This document shows, piece by piece, positions 62,703 to 64,000 of a DNA stretch of 64,000 nucleotides; positions within the stretch are counted from its first letter, which is position 1; every line of letters starts with the position of its first letter. The DNA is from Utricularia gibba (lineage: Eukaryota; Streptophyta; Magnoliopsida; Lamiales; Lentibulariaceae). A program made the translations under genes and the position numbers. The stretch spans positions 1,426,001 through 1,490,000 of the forward strand of contig NEEC01000009.1 of NCBI GenBank assembly GCA_002189035.1. Reading direction: 5' to 3'. The notes beneath the pieces are model-generated. The model made no database searches. It saw only the letters and a list, made by a program, of their open reading frames with translations, and had not been told where the DNA came from.

Positions 62703-63812
62703 TTAATATATTAAGCGATTATGTATTTTAGGGTATATGAAATATCATATATTACATAAATATATGATATAAGTATATTTTTAGAATATATGAAATATGA
62801 ATAATATAATTTTTTTAAAGATTAATATCTTATTTAGTATTTGAAATATAGATTTGATAAATTTAATAATTTTTAAAGTTAATGGCGAAATCTGAATTTA
62901 AATTTACTGTAGAATAACTAAAAAGTAAATATTCAAAAATTAGTCTGAATCATTACCAAAGATTAAGAAAACAGAACAACCTCATATTCAATTCAAAATG
63001 GGTTGAAATCGATTTTTCAAGTGAGTGCATGAAATCAGCTTCTTTGATTGTGCTATGTTGCACCCTTAGCTTATGATCTCGATCATGTAACATGTACATG
63101 TGCATGGGATGCATGATCAGTCATGAAGTAGCTACCAGCTCGTCGGTGATGAGAAGAGTCTGGATAAGGGAATGATGATGATGGTGTGTATGGGGTGCAT
63201 GTGACAATTAGTTGTGGGTGGGGCCGTCCATGGCCATGCCTCCTTTTGTAAATGATGGGTGGGTGTGGGGACCACGTTTTGTGAATCAAGGTGTCATTAT
63301 TGGGTGGTTCTGTCATCCATTTCAAGACATGAACAGCAGCTACAAGCACCCGTCAACCGCATGACTCGCTGCGACAAATGTTAATGATTTGTGTGTGAAG
63401 CCGCCAAGAAGTTGCAGTCTTTAAGAAAAATGAAGTTATCGGGGAATGGAAATCGTGCATTGAGTTGAATACAGGGTGATTAATTGGAAGGGGCATTCCC
63501 CTACCGTCGCTCTACCTGGGGTCACCGTACCGTGTTCCGGGAGGGTTGTCTGGCACCCCTTCTTGACTTGGGAAGGGCTGCGGCGGCGGAGCTACGGTCA
63601 GTGAAGGGGGTTGCGTGTGGGTGCCGGCGCCATTCCGTAGTGTGTGCAGGGAAAGGAAACTGATTTTGGGGGCGAAAAAGGCGCGCCATTTCTATTTCTT
63701 TAAGTGTAAAGGTAGAGGGAGGTAGGCTGTTCGTTGAAGCAACGCCATGGAATAAGCCGGAGGTTGTTTAAAAAGCAATCCCAGGAGAATTCTGCGGCGG
63801 ATTTGGAGGAAA
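61918..63812. other. AT-rich intergenic region upstream of the beta-galactosidase
   Basis: 62,300-63,000 is very AT-rich with the (TA)n run at 62649-62697. 63,060-63,812 is of more normal composition and should be the BGAL promoter, with a TTTAAAAA string near 63765. No other gene is visible. Confidence 0.55.
62649..62697. repeat. (TA)n microsatellite
   Basis: About 24 uninterrupted TA units. Length is likely to vary between individuals and assemblies. Confidence 0.95.
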
Positions 63813-63986
63813 ATGGCTCAAGGGGATAAAATGTCGGCGACTGTATGTGTGATTGTGCTTTTGGGATGTGTTACGCAGTTCTCCGCTGCAGCCAACGTGA
63901 CGTATGACAACCGTGCGGTGGTGGTCGACGGCCGGAGGCGGCTTCTGGTTTCCGGATCCATTCATTACCCTCGCAGCACCCCTGAA
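63813..63986 (+). CDS. BGAL: Beta-galactosidase (GH35), first exon only
   Basis: This is the N-terminal exon of a plant cell-wall beta-galactosidase, cut by the right window edge. It encodes 58 residues: a signal peptide ([20 protein letters not shown], cleavage probably after FSAAA), then the family start [20 protein letters not shown] and [11 protein letters not shown]. The exon ends at a GT donor (gaa|gttagt) exactly where GH35 genes place their first intron, before the expected MWPD. A second Met lies six codons in and would also give a signal peptide. Only family membership can be claimed. Confidence 0.93.
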
Positions 63987-64000
63987 GTTAGTCTTTTGTT

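Overview
The window is nuclear DNA of a flowering plant, most likely a eudicot. The genes are intron-split with GT-AG boundaries, belong to plant-only or plant-typical families (KCS, CIPK, Dof, IDD, Pol IV/V subunit 7, RLCK-VII kinase, BGAL), and are separated by AT-rich DNA with microsatellites. I cannot name the species. There is no operon logic, no CRISPR array and no intact transposon.

Layout. 1-243: end of a plastid-type pyruvate kinase. 1.1-2.8 kb (-): 3-ketoacyl-CoA synthase. 5.3-6.6 kb (+): intronless CIPK. 7.6-8.1 kb (-): PRA1. 8.3-10.3 kb (-): two tandem Pol IV/V subunit-7 genes. 11.2-14.2 kb (+): KIN14B-interacting WD40-like protein. 15.1-16.7 kb (+): BIK1/PBL-like kinase with degenerate catalytic motifs. 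18.3-19.4 kb (+): ENTH protein. 19.6-21.8 kb (-): 11-exon conserved protein of unknown function. 22.5-23.6 kb (-): actin-depolymerizing factor. 24.6-26.2 kb (+): GH43. 26.9-27.6 kb (+): small organellar RRM protein. 28.0-28.7 kb (+): complex I B8 subunit. 30.2-31.5 kb (+): PAS2-like dehydratase. 32.0-32.8 kb (-): NaKR-like metal-binding protein. 34.9-38.9 kb (+): ER-type Ca2+-ATPase. 39.1-39.4 kb (-): histone H4. 40.0-43.8 kb (-): NFRKB-like protein. 45.9-46.6 kb (+): 106-residue unknown. 49.1-49.9 kb (+): Dof factor. 51.7-53.8 kb (+): alpha/beta hydrolase. 54.3-56.5 kb (-): exonuclease V. 57.3-58.8 kb (+): EF-1alpha. 60.3-61.9 kb (+): IDD zinc-finger factor. 63.8-64.0 kb (+): start of a beta-galactosidase.

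The genes are mostly independent housekeeping and regulatory loci. Links are loose: KCS and PAS2-like act in the same very-long-chain fatty-acid elongation cycle, and several neighbouring pairs are divergent and share promoters rich in TGGGCC/GGCCCA (site II) motifs. The right two thirds recalls the Arabidopsis chromosome 5 neighbourhood around At5g59690-At5g60390.

The strongest signal that ordinary annotation would miss is a series of single-base frame breaks in otherwise intact genes (pyruvate kinase, KIN14B-interacting protein twice, ECA, Dof, possibly the PBL-like kinase). Each clear case is repaired by one extra base in a short homopolymer, mostly G/C, which points to assembly or polishing error rather than gene decay. 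Other notable points are three likely GC-AG introns, one of them stop-free and frame-preserving inside the IDD zinc-finger array, and a tandem duplicate of the Pol IV/V subunit-7 gene. I found no convincing new multi-gene system.

Exon coordinates come from reading splice sites and reading-frame continuity by eye. Where all exons are visible, the summed coding length is a multiple of three, or misses it by exactly the bases noted.
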